This document shows positions 27,845-36,941 of a stretch of DNA of 46,275 bases, one piece after another. The DNA is taken from positions 1-46,275 of the forward strand of contig JANTGZ010000009.1 in the NCBI GenBank assembly GCA_024762675.1, in the 5' to 3' direction. The notes beneath the pieces were generated by a model. The model saw only the letters and a list, made by a program, of their open reading frames with translations, ran no database searches and was not told the origin of the DNA. How positions within the stretch are numbered: the first letter of the stretch is position 1; each line of letters starts with the position of its first letter. Position numbers and translations under genes: made by a program. The DNA is from Thermodesulfobacteriota bacterium. GTDB lineage: Bacteria; Desulfobacterota; Anaeroferrophillalia; Anaeroferrophillales; Tharpellaceae.

Positions 27845-28066
27845 ATGGATCAACAATTTGTAATTTCAGATGAATATATTGAGCTGAACAAACTTCTTAA
27901 AGCAAGTGGCCTCTGCGATACCGGGGGCCAGGCTAAAATGGTCATTGAAGATAAGTTAGTCACTGTCGACGGCGAAATTGAGACCCGTAAACGGAAAAAG
28001 ATTAAAGATGGCATGATCGTTAAATATGACAGCCATGGCGTCAAAGTTGTTCTTTGCAAAGAATAG
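27845..28066 (+). CDS. Small S4-domain RNA-binding protein (YbcJ-like)
   Basis: YIELNKLLKASGLCDTGGQAKMVIEDKLVTVDGEIETRKRKKIKDGMIV. Confidence 0.88.
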   Translation: MDQQFVISDEYIELNKLLKASGLCDTGGQAKMVIEDKLVTVDGEIETRKRKKIKDGMIVKYDSHGVKVVLCKE

Positions 28067-28077
28067 GGTAGATAACA

Positions 28078-28323
28078 TTGAGATTTTCTGTCGACATCTG
28101 GCCGGGCACGGATCGGGCCGCGGCTTTAGAGCGAGCCAAACAGGAGGCCCTTTGGTCGTCTTACGATATTGTCTTCAGCGGGAACACCACCTCGGGCTCT
28201 CTGCGTGGCGAAATTGAGGGTTCGTACTATGTGCGTGGAGATGAGATCCACTTCACAATAAGTAAGAAACCATCTTTCGTAAGCGATAGCGCCCTCAAAG
28301 ATGCCGTCAGGAATTTTTTCTAA
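28078..28323 (+). CDS. Hypothetical small protein (TTG start)
   Basis: 81-aa ORF in a short intergenic region on the operon strand; weak start. Confidence 0.4.
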   Translation: MRFSVDIWPGTDRAAALERAKQEALWSSYDIVFSGNTTSGSLRGEIEGSYYVRGDEIHFTISKKPSFVSDSALKDAVRNFF

Positions 28324-28337
28324 TATCAACAGGCAGA

Positions 28338-28495
28338 CTGTTTGCCGTGGACGCAAAATCGATATGCCGCCAGATTATTGGCAGAAGGCTTGATATGCAT
28401 TGGCGTTGTATTATTTACCCGAAAAATGTTGATGGGGAGTTGGTTGAACTAATGGCCGAAGCCGGATGCCGGCAGATAAGCTTGGGATTCGAATG
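28338..28495 (+). pseudogene. Remnant of a radical-SAM (probably B12-binding-type) protein
   Basis: In-frame, no start found: AVDAKSICRQIIGRRLDMHWRCIIYPKNVDGELVELMAEAGCRQISLGFE*. This resembles the mid-region of radical-SAM proteins and ends where an SG motif would be expected. Confidence 0.65.
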
Positions 28496-29221
28496 ATAGC
28501 CGCAAAAAACGTACTCAAAAAGATTTTAGGACCGGTTTTCTTTCGCATTCACACACGTAGCCGTGGCAAATATTTGGAACTAAAGTTCTGGGATGAACTG
28601 GCCTCCGGCAAGAGTGGGCGATGGGAAGATGAATATGCCCGCAGACTTGATCCCAATTCTGAAGCAAGTGGCCATCACAGGCAGATTCTTGACAGCCATT
28701 ATTCATCGAAAATGAGGATTCTTGACGTAGGCAGTGGACCTATTACCGGAATAGGGAATTGTTATAATGGAAATAGATTATCCATCTATGCTTGCGACCC
28801 AAACGCCAAAGAATACAATTTGCAACTTGACAAACACGGGATAACCCCTCCAATCCAAACCAGGTACGCACAGGGAGAGAGTTTATCGACTGACATTTCA
28901 GGCAGGTTTGACTGGATCAATTGTGACAATGCTTTAGACCACTCTAGTGATCCTGATAAAGTTATTGAAGAAATGAGAAAAGTTTTGCGGCCCGGCGGGA
29001 TAATTACTCTCTTGCATATAATTGATGAAGGATTGAAAGAAGGATATCGCGGATATCACAAATGGAATATTCGACCGCACGAAACTGATACATTTGCGAT
29101 CTGGAACCCAAAAAAACGTTATCAATATATCCAAAAACATCTGGGATTGCAGATTACGGTAACGATAATGGGCGAACATATCCTAGTTTCACTTAAAGAT
29201 ACGGATGAGGGTTTAAGTTGA
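28493..29221 (+). CDS. SAM-dependent class I methyltransferase
   Basis: MRILDVGSGPITGIGNCY; FDWINCDNALDHSSDPDKVIEEMRKVLRPGGIITLLHII. Start may instead be 28466. Confidence 0.85.
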   Translation: MIAAKNVLKKILGPVFFRIHTRSRGKYLELKFWDELASGKSGRWEDEYARRLDPNSEASGHHRQILDSHYSSKMRILDVGSGPITGIGNCYNGNRLSIYACDPNAKEYNLQLDKHGITPPIQTRYAQGESLSTDISGRFDWINCDNALDHSSDPDKVIEEMRKVLRPGGIITLLHIIDEGLKEGYRGYHKWNIRPHETDTFAIWNPKKRYQYIQKHLGLQITVTIMGEHILVSLKDTDEGLS

Positions 29222-29979
29222 AAAGCGTCATTATCACCCTCTCAATATCGCTGCTGCTCTATGCAACTTTCTGCATCATCATGTATGCAACCCAGCGTCG
29301 CCAGATCTATTTTCCCACGCCCGAATCGCAAAATGATGCGGTCGAAAGTTTTTATTTACCGGTTTCCGGCGCGTCTATAAAAATCTGGTCATTACACCAA
29401 GAGCGTGAACCGGCAATCATCTATTTTGGCGGCAATGCCGAGGATGTTGCAGGGGATCTTGCCGGTTTTGCCCGGTTGTTTCCTGATTATGCGATCTATC
29501 TGGTCAATTATCGAGGCTACGGTGGCAGTACCGGAAAACCATCGGAAACCAATCTGTGCACCGACGCCGTAGCAATCTTTGATTTTTTGGCGGACAAACA
29601 TCCGCACATATCAGTCATCGGCCGCAGTTTAGGCTCCGGCGTTGCCGTTTACTTAGCCTCCCTTCGACCGGTCGAAAAACTGGTTCTGGTCACCCCTTTT
29701 GCCAATCTGGCAGCCGTAGCCCAAGCCCACCTTCCCTACCTTCCCGTCTCATTCTTACTGAAAGACAGGTATGATGCCACTTCCCGAGTACCCAAAATCA
29801 AAGCCCAGGTACTCATGATAATAGCTGAAAACGATGAGATCATACCACGCAAACAAAGTGACTCTCTATATGAAAAGTTCACCGGTAAGCCTTGCGAAAT
29901 TGAGGTTATTTCCGGAGCTGGACACAATACGCTTGATCAGCATAGCCACTATCACAAGGCTCTAAAAAGTTTTTTCTAA
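29218..29979 (+). CDS. Alpha/beta hydrolase (S33/BEM46-like), membrane-anchored
   Basis: N-terminal TM; nucleophile elbow VIGRSLGSGVAVYLAS; late Asp/His in IIAENDEIIP...SGAGHNTLDQHSHY. Confidence 0.88.
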   Translation: MKSVIITLSISLLLYATFCIIMYATQRRQIYFPTPESQNDAVESFYLPVSGASIKIWSLHQEREPAIIYFGGNAEDVAGDLAGFARLFPDYAIYLVNYRGYGGSTGKPSETNLCTDAVAIFDFLADKHPHISVIGRSLGSGVAVYLASLRPVEKLVLVTPFANLAAVAQAHLPYLPVSFLLKDRYDATSRVPKIKAQVLMIIAENDEIIPRKQSDSLYEKFTGKPCEIEVISGAGHNTLDQHSHYHKALKSFF

Positions 29980-30135
29980 ACGTAAGCACTCCGGTTTCAT
30001 TGGCAGATAAAATTGTTTCCTTGACTCTTAAATCTGAAAAGTGTAGCAAAACCATATGCAACCATTGAAAAAAATTGCGCAGACAAACACTGTGCTTGAC
30101 CTTTACCAACCAATTTGTAATCGGATTTATTTGTT

Positions 30136-31563
30136 ATGCCCTCTTTTAGTCAATACAGAATCAGCATACTTTGCCTTATAACAACCCTCTTCCCTCTGTT
30201 TTCAGGCTTTGGTGTTGTCACGGCATCCGCCCAAGAGACTTATTCTTTACAAGATTGCCTGGAACTCGCCCGCCAAAGTCATCCTCAAATACAGATTCAG
30301 TATTTTAAAACAATACAGGCTGAAGAGTTGAGCAAAGCCGCAAAAACTGAATTTCTCCCAAAACTTGAGGCCGGTTACTCCTTCATGTATCGGGACAAGA
30401 TCAACTCCTACGACATCGAAGGTATGAGTTTTCCCGCCAACACACACGACAACTACAATTTCGACATCACCCTGACCCAACCCCTATTTACGGGCTTCAG
30501 TATTCTTGAAAACTACCGCTTGGCCAAACTCGGTATCAAGCAAGCTCAAGCCGAAGAGGAGCTCGCCCGCCTCGAAATCACCTACGAGACGGTAGCCGCC
30601 TATTTCAACTATCTCAAACAACTGAAATTTGCCGAAACCGCGGCCCGCACGGTGGCCCGCCTCAAAGCTCAGGCCCGCGATTCTCAACTATTTTTTGACA
30701 ATGAATTGATCCCTTTAAATGATCTCCTTTACTCTAAAGTCAAACTGAGCCAGGCCCTGCAGCAGCAGCGCCGCGTCAAGACCGGCGTCTTGCTGAATCG
30801 AGCCCGGCTGGCAACCATCATCCAGATTGACCGGGACAGCACTTTTACGGTCACCGACGAGCCGAGTCAAGAAAGCATGGATTTCTCACTCGACAAGGCA
30901 ACCGCTATAGCCTTGTCGAAAAGGCCGGAACTGAACCTCGCCAACTATGCGATCGCCTCGGCCGGACACCAGGTGAAACTGGCGCAAAGTGAATATTACC
31001 CTAATCTTTATCTACAAGCTAACCATACCCGTATGGGTAATAAATTTACGGTCGATGGTGACGACATCACCTCGACCCCCTACAACACTTATGTATCGAT
31101 CGGCGCCACTTGGAAGCTCTGGGAGTGGGGTCGTCGGGGCCATCAGGTAAAAGGCGCCCGAGCGGCCGTTGAAGAGGCCCGCCGAACCTTAAAACAGGTC
31201 GAGGATGAGATCGCTTTGGAGATCAAAAATAATTTTGAGAATGCTGCTACCTCGTACCGAAACATCGCAACCGCTGCCGAAGAGGTCGAACTCGGCAAGG
31301 AAAACTACCGAGTCACCAAGCTGAGATATCAAAACCAACTCAGCACGGCCACCGAAGTCCTTGACTCTCAAGCCGCTCTTACTGAAGCTGAAGCAAGCTA
31401 CTACAATGCCCTCTACGAATACAACATTCAACTGGCCGGCCTGGCCCGATCCGCCGGGGTCGAAAACTGGCAGACCATCAATTCTATACAACTGGCAACC
31501 GCGATCGAAAAATCCTCGTCTGACCACCCTCCAAAAACAAAGGGTAGAGCTCAAAACCAGTAA
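30136..31563 (+). CDS. TolC family outer membrane efflux protein
   Basis: Signal peptide; QTYSLQDCLELA-type start (ETYSLQDCLELARQSHPQIQ); repeated coiled-coil OEP halves; LTQPLFTGFSI; ALTEAEASYYNALYEYNIQLAGLARSAG. Confidence 0.93.
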   Translation: MPSFSQYRISILCLITTLFPLFSGFGVVTASAQETYSLQDCLELARQSHPQIQIQYFKTIQAEELSKAAKTEFLPKLEAGYSFMYRDKINSYDIEGMSFPANTHDNYNFDITLTQPLFTGFSILENYRLAKLGIKQAQAEEELARLEITYETVAAYFNYLKQLKFAETAARTVARLKAQARDSQLFFDNELIPLNDLLYSKVKLSQALQQQRRVKTGVLLNRARLATIIQIDRDSTFTVTDEPSQESMDFSLDKATAIALSKRPELNLANYAIASAGHQVKLAQSEYYPNLYLQANHTRMGNKFTVDGDDITSTPYNTYVSIGATWKLWEWGRRGHQVKGARAAVEEARRTLKQVEDEIALEIKNNFENAATSYRNIATAAEEVELGKENYRVTKLRYQNQLSTATEVLDSQAALTEAEASYYNALYEYNIQLAGLARSAGVENWQTINSIQLATAIEKSSSDHPPKTKGRAQNQ

Positions 31564-31578
31564 TAAGGAGAACAAAGC

Positions 31579-31794
31579 ATGAAAAGGAAAATGCGCATAC
31601 TCTACAAACGAGAGTGGTGGGTGATCTTTTTTATCCTCGGTTTTTTCTTTATAAACTACCCGATCATCCATATTTTCAACAAAGATTTCATAATCTTCGG
31701 TTACCCGATTTTCTTTCTTTATCTGATTATGGGTTGGTTCTGCTCAATCATGGTAATCTTCATCTACGCTTGGATATCCGAGCATCGGTTGTAA
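31579..31794 (+). CDS. Small two-TM membrane protein preceding SSS-type sensor kinase
   Basis: 71 aa, EWWVIFFILGFFFINYPIIHIF...GYPIFFLYLIMGWFCSIMVIFIYAWI; good SD (taataaggag). Confidence 0.75.
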   Translation: MKRKMRILYKREWWVIFFILGFFFINYPIIHIFNKDFIIFGYPIFFLYLIMGWFCSIMVIFIYAWISEHRL

Positions 31795-31868
31795 GCACTT
31801 GCCGGCAAAACCCCTGGCTCTGACTGCTGACTACTGATCACTGTCAACTAGTAAAAAGGGAGAGGACA

Positions 31869-34800
31869 ATCGACTACAATCCCCGCTATCTGCTGGTCGC
31901 CGGAATTTCAGTCAGCTACCTGCTTTGTCTCTTTGCTGTCGCCTATTACGCTGACTTGCGTAAACTCAAAGGCAAAAGCATTGTTGCCAACCCTTACATT
32001 TACGCTATGACCCTGGCGGTTTACTGCTCTTCATGGACCTTTTACGGTAGCGTCGGTGAAGTCACCAACACCGGTTTCAAGTTTATCACGATATATATAG
32101 GCCCGACTCTGACCGCCTTTGCCTGGGGCTTCATCCTGCGCAAGATGATCCGCATTACTAAAGAAAACAATATCACTTCAATTGCCGATTTCTTAAGCTC
32201 CCGTTATGGTAAATGTTCATATCTTGGAGCCCAGGTAACTACCTTCGCAATTATTGGCATCATGCCCTATATAGCCCTGCAACTTAAATCGATCTCCACC
32301 ACCTTCGAACTCCTCACTCACCCAGAACTGCGACCCGGCATGCAAACCATTGCGGGCAACGCCGCCACCAATTTTCATAACCACCCCTTCTATCTTGAAA
32401 CAGCTTTCTACATCTCGTTGGTTCTGGCTCTTTTTGGAGCCCTCTTTGGGGCTCGCCATCTTGATGCATCTGAAAAACATGAAGGTATGGTGGCTGCCAT
32501 CGCCCTTGAATCGATTGTTAAACTGGTCGCCTTTCTCATCGTCGGACTCTTTGTCACCTATGGAATCTTTGACGGCTTCAAGGATATCCTAACCCAGATT
32601 CACAACCACGACCTCTACAAAAATCTACTTTTGATCAACACTTCACCGAGCAACAGTTACCAGTCGTGGTTTACTTTGGTCATTCTGTCGATGGCGGCAA
32701 TCATGTTTCTGCCACGACAATTTCATATGGCGGTAATTGAAAACCAAAGTGAAAAACATATCAAAAAAGCGATGTATCTTTTCCCGCTCTATCTTTTTTT
32801 AATCAATCTTTTCGTTGCCCCGATCGCCTTTGGCGGCCTCCTGGAGATTGGTGGGCCCTCCTCAATCGCCGACACCTACGTCCTGACCCTGCCCCTGCTG
32901 CATTCACAACACTCCCTGTCTGTCTTAGCTTTCATCGGCGGCCTCTCGGCAGCAACCGGCATGGTGGTTGTCTCTTCAGTCACTTTGAGTACGATGCTGC
33001 TCAATAATCTGGTAATGCCGCTACTTCTATTCTTAAAAATCAAAGCTGATCTATCTTCCTGGCTGATCCATTTAAAACGTCTGGGAATTCTATTGATTAT
33101 CTTGCTGGGCTATCTCTTTTTTCGCATCATCGGGGACTCCTACATGCTCGTCAACATGGGCCTCATCTCCTTTTCAGCGGCGATCCAGACAGCCCCGGCC
33201 TTAATCGGTGGCCTCTACTGGAAAAAGGGCACCCGCCACGGTGCGATGGTTGGCCTCTCCTTCGGCTTTCTTTTCTGGTTTTACACCCTGATGATCCCCT
33301 CTTTTGTCTACTCCGGCTGGCTCCCGGGCTCGATTCTACTAAATGGCCCCTTCAACATCTGGTGGCTTAACCCGATCGAACTTTTCGGCCTTAGCGGTTT
33401 CGACTTCTTCTCCCACTCCCTCTTTTGGTCACTGAGCAGCAATATTATGGCCTATCTGGCAGTCTCACTGATTGGCAAACAAGATGAGATCTGCCTCCGC
33501 CAGGCGGCGCGTTTTGTTGACGTTTTCAAGCCTAGAATAGATCGTTTCATGCAGGAAAAACGTTACGCTAATTTCCCGGCCCTCTCTGAACTGGAGATGA
33601 TGATGGCCCGCTTTATCGGTAAAGACAAGGCCCACTTGGTATTTGTCGATTTTTTCGCCACCGAAGATTACACCGACAAGCTTTCTGAAATGAATGATCA
33701 GAAACGTATGCAGCTGGCCGCAGAAGTTGAAAAGAGCATTGCCGGCTCGGTCGGCTCCTCGGCCGCCCGTATAATTTGTGACACCTACATGAAAGCCCTG
33801 GGCTCCGAGATGGAGAATGTTTTTGACATCTTCGGTAAGATATCACTCTCCCTGGAAGCCAGCCAGGAGGAGTTGCAACAACGTATCAAAGAGTTATCAG
33901 TTCTGTATGAAGCGAGCCGCATAGTCGCCTCATCACTCGACCCGAAACAAGTTATGAACGACCTCCTTGACCTTTTAGTCGACAAATTCAACGTCGACAA
34001 CTGCTCTGTCCGCCTGATTGAGCATGATGGCATGCTTCGCATCAAAGCGCAGCGGGGCTTAAGACCGGAATTTGTCAAAACCGCCGAGCGCCAACCTAAT
34101 ATGGAGTGCTACTCCGGAGAATGTTTCTTGACCGGCAAAGTTATCCACGTTCCCGATACGGATAAAATCAACAAATCGATCTCAACCAACCTGATGACCG
34201 GTCAGGGAATCAAATCATTCGTCCAGTCCCCGATATTTTCGGAACAGGAGATTATCGGTGTTCTAAGCGCCTCGTCAATGAAGGAAAAGGGCTATTTTTC
34301 CGATAAGTTTATCGACCTTTTTCAGACCCTGGCGCAACAGCTGGGGGTTGCGATCGGCACCGCCCGACTCTATGACCAACTTGCCAGATTCAGTAAAGAG
34401 CTTGAAGTAAAAGTCGCCGAAAGAACTATAGAACTGGAAAGGAAATCGCTCGAGCTTAGCCAAGCCAACAAAGACTTAAAAGAACTCGACCGTCTTAAAT
34501 CAGAATTTCTCGCCAACATGTCACATGAACTGCGCACCCCGATGAACTCGATTATCGGTTACACCCAGCTGCTTATTGATGGGATTGACGGTGCTATCAA
34601 TGAAGATCAGAAAGTGAGCCTGGAAACAGTCGAGCGCAATGCTAACAACCTGCTCGCCTTGATCAATGACATCCTTGACCTCTCAAAGATCGAAGCCGGC
34701 AAGATGACGATCTCTTTAAGCCCGATCTCGCTTGATGCTGTTATCGACGAAACATTAAACACTTTAAATCCCCTGTTTGAAAACAAGAAACAACATTTTT

Positions 34801-35249
34801 ACCTGGAAAAAGAGGATAACTTACCTCTTGTCATCGGCGATGCCGAGAAACTGCGCCAGATCCTGATAAACCTGCTCAATAACGCGATTAAATTTACCAA
34901 TATTGATGGCTGTATCAGCTTGAAAGCCGGGCTCTTAGCCGGGAAGCCACCGGCCGGGCTCGACCCCAAAAAGAGATATGTCTCGGTCTCGGTTGAAGAC
35001 AGCGGGATCGGCATCAAACCGGAAAATCTGGAACGCCTCTTTGGTGAATTTGTCCAACTTGATGCTTCCGCCAGCCGCAAGTATGGCGGTACCGGCCTCG
35101 GCTTAAGTATCACCAAACGCTTAGTTGAAATGCATCATGGGATAATTCAGGTGAGCAGCCACTATGGCAAAGGCTCGATCTTCTCTTTTTTCATTCCAAT
35201 CTATACTCAGACTGATACCCTTCAAGTAAAGGAGACCGTAAAAAAATGA
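31869..35249 (+). CDS. Na+/solute symporter (SSS/SLC5)-histidine kinase fusion, CbrA-like, with STAC-like and GAF domains
   Basis: SSS core (VANPYIYAMTLAVYCSSWTFYGSVG...), STAC-like segment, GAF-like segment, HisKA FLANMSHELRTPMNSIIGYTQ, HATPase. The frame is open upstream of the track start (31956) and encodes the first TM helix (DYNPRYLLVAGISVSYLLCLFAVAYYADLRKLKGK). Confidence 0.9.
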   Translation: MDYNPRYLLVAGISVSYLLCLFAVAYYADLRKLKGKSIVANPYIYAMTLAVYCSSWTFYGSVGEVTNTGFKFITIYIGPTLTAFAWGFILRKMIRITKENNITSIADFLSSRYGKCSYLGAQVTTFAIIGIMPYIALQLKSISTTFELLTHPELRPGMQTIAGNAATNFHNHPFYLETAFYISLVLALFGALFGARHLDASEKHEGMVAAIALESIVKLVAFLIVGLFVTYGIFDGFKDILTQIHNHDLYKNLLLINTSPSNSYQSWFTLVILSMAAIMFLPRQFHMAVIENQSEKHIKKAMYLFPLYLFLINLFVAPIAFGGLLEIGGPSSIADTYVLTLPLLHSQHSLSVLAFIGGLSAATGMVVVSSVTLSTMLLNNLVMPLLLFLKIKADLSSWLIHLKRLGILLIILLGYLFFRIIGDSYMLVNMGLISFSAAIQTAPALIGGLYWKKGTRHGAMVGLSFGFLFWFYTLMIPSFVYSGWLPGSILLNGPFNIWWLNPIELFGLSGFDFFSHSLFWSLSSNIMAYLAVSLIGKQDEICLRQAARFVDVFKPRIDRFMQEKRYANFPALSELEMMMARFIGKDKAHLVFVDFFATEDYTDKLSEMNDQKRMQLAAEVEKSIAGSVGSSAARIICDTYMKALGSEMENVFDIFGKISLSLEASQEELQQRIKELSVLYEASRIVASSLDPKQVMNDLLDLLVDKFNVDNCSVRLIEHDGMLRIKAQRGLRPEFVKTAERQPNMECYSGECFLTGKVIHVPDTDKINKSISTNLMTGQGIKSFVQSPIFSEQEIIGVLSASSMKEKGYFSDKFIDLFQTLAQQLGVAIGTARLYDQLARFSKELEVKVAERTIELERKSLELSQANKDLKELDRLKSEFLANMSHELRTPMNSIIGYTQLLIDGIDGAINEDQKVSLETVERNANNLLALINDILDLSKIEAGKMTISLSPISLDAVIDETLNTLNPLFENKKQHFYLEKEDNLPLVIGDAEKLRQILINLLNNAIKFTNIDGCISLKAGLLAGKPPAGLDPKKRYVSVSVEDSGIGIKPENLERLFGEFVQLDASASRKYGGTGLGLSITKRLVEMHHGIIQVSSHYGKGSIFSFFIPIYTQTDTLQVKETVKK

Positions 35250-35635
35250 GTGAGAAAACAAAACCAGTCATTCTGGTGGTTGAAGATAACGAAGACAATC
35301 GCCAACTGGCGCTTAAGGTTCTCGCCCGCCAAGGCTACGAGGTGGTCGGCGTCGTTGACGGTAACGAAGCTCTAGAGCGGCTTAACGACATCGACCCTGA
35401 TCTTATCCTAATGGATATCAACCTGCCCGATATGGACGGTTATGAGGTAACCCGAAGAATCCGCCAGCGAGAGAAGTTTGCGGATCTGCCGATTGTCGCC
35501 CTGACCGCTCACGCCATGGTTGGCGATAAGAAAAAAAGTCTGGCCGCCGGCTGTGATGCCTATATCTCCAAGCCGATCAATGTCCGAACCTTTCCGGAAA
35601 CCATCGCCGCCATCCTCAAGGAATATCAATCATGA
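35246..35635 (+). CDS. CheY-like single-domain response regulator
   Basis: PVILVVEDNEDNRQLALKVLARQGYEV...LILMDINLPDMDGYEVTRRIR...IVALTAHAM...ISKPINV. Confidence 0.95.
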   Translation: MSEKTKPVILVVEDNEDNRQLALKVLARQGYEVVGVVDGNEALERLNDIDPDLILMDINLPDMDGYEVTRRIRQREKFADLPIVALTAHAMVGDKKKSLAAGCDAYISKPINVRTFPETIAAILKEYQS

Positions 35636-36702
35636 AAGAGACGATCCTTATCGTTGATGATAACCTTGACAACGTTAACCTGCTCGACAAGGTCCTGAAA
35701 AAGTCAGGTTACCAAACCCTCAAGGGCTATAATGGCGAAGAGGCCGTCGAACTTGCTCGCCAGGAGTCTCCAAACCTGATCCTGCTTGATATCATGATGC
35801 CGATCATGGATGGCTTTACAGCCTGTAAAATTATCAAACAAGATGAATCAACCAGGAATATTCCGATCCTTATGCTGACCGCCAAGCAGGAAATCAGTGA
35901 CAAGGTCAAAGGCCTGGAGATTGGCGCGGATGACTATATAACCAAACCCTTTCATCTACAGGAACTTCTGGCCCGCATCAAATCCAGGCTCAAACTTACG
36001 CATGAACACCACCAGACGGTCTCCCGAGAACGGCGCAAGGCCCAGGATCAGATGGTTGAAGGAGTTGAACATGAGATTCGCAACCCGGTCGTTTCAATCG
36101 GTGGTTTTGCCCGTCGAATCCTGGACGAACTCCCCGAAGATGATCGCAAGAAGGAGTACGCCAAAATAATTATCAAGGAGGCCGAAAGATTAGAACGGAT
36201 GGTAAAAGAGAGCGGTGCCCTGCAAGACCTGGCCACCGGTGACAAAGAAAACCTGGACATTCACCTCCTGATCGACGAGGCTCTTACCCAAACTACCACT
36301 CTCAGAAAACAACATAAGGTCGCGATCGAACGTAACTACGACCATACCTTGCCTTCTCTGCACATCAATCACGACAACATGCTTATCGCCTTCATACAGC
36401 TTATCAACAACGGCCTGGAAACGATCGATGACGGCGGTAAATTAACTATTCGCACAGCCTTTGACGGCCCCTCTAACCTCATAATCGAAATAACCGACGA
36501 CGGCCGCGGCATCAAGTCCCAGGATCTTGAACGTATCTTCGATCCTTTCTTTACCAACAAGATGTCGGGAGCCGGCATGGGCCTGCCCCTGACCCGTAAA
36601 ATCATCGACCACCACCACGGCACAATTTCCGTAGAGAGCCAACCCGGCAAGGGTACCCGCGTGACCGTTATTTTGCCGCTAGAAGAGCAAGCGGCAGACT
36701 AA
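35632..36702 (+). CDS. Response regulator receiver-histidine kinase hybrid (REC-HisKA-HATPase)
   Basis: ETILIVDDNLDNVNLLDKVLKKSGYQTLKGYNGEEAV...LLDIMMPIMDG; VEHEIRNPVVSIGGFAR; ITDDGRGIKSQDLERIFDPFFTNKMSGAGMGLPL. Confidence 0.94.
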   Translation: MKETILIVDDNLDNVNLLDKVLKKSGYQTLKGYNGEEAVELARQESPNLILLDIMMPIMDGFTACKIIKQDESTRNIPILMLTAKQEISDKVKGLEIGADDYITKPFHLQELLARIKSRLKLTHEHHQTVSRERRKAQDQMVEGVEHEIRNPVVSIGGFARRILDELPEDDRKKEYAKIIIKEAERLERMVKESGALQDLATGDKENLDIHLLIDEALTQTTTLRKQHKVAIERNYDHTLPSLHINHDNMLIAFIQLINNGLETIDDGGKLTIRTAFDGPSNLIIEITDDGRGIKSQDLERIFDPFFTNKMSGAGMGLPLTRKIIDHHHGTISVESQPGKGTRVTVILPLEEQAAD

Positions 36703-36840
36703 AAAACCAACCTCAAGACAGCTCCCCTCCCTCCACCTCCCCCACATTTTCTCAATGCGGTTAAGACAAAAATTCATACTTTTTTCATACTATTGTCGTA
36801 TTTACAAAACCCGGTTTTATCGTCTACATTAGTAAAGTAG

Positions 36841-36865
36841 AGCAGTATGTTTAAAACAGACTGCT
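36841..36865. promoter_or_regulatory. 25-nt dyad upstream of C25 peptidase gene
   Basis: AGCAGT-a-TGTTT-a-AAACA-g-ACTGCT, two nested arms with one mismatch. Confidence 0.45.
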
Positions 36866-36941
36866 TGGCGATATAGGTATGTGCACTGAAAAAAGAGCCC
36901 CCATTCGCAAAGAATCAATTAACTTTCAGGGAGACCGAGTT

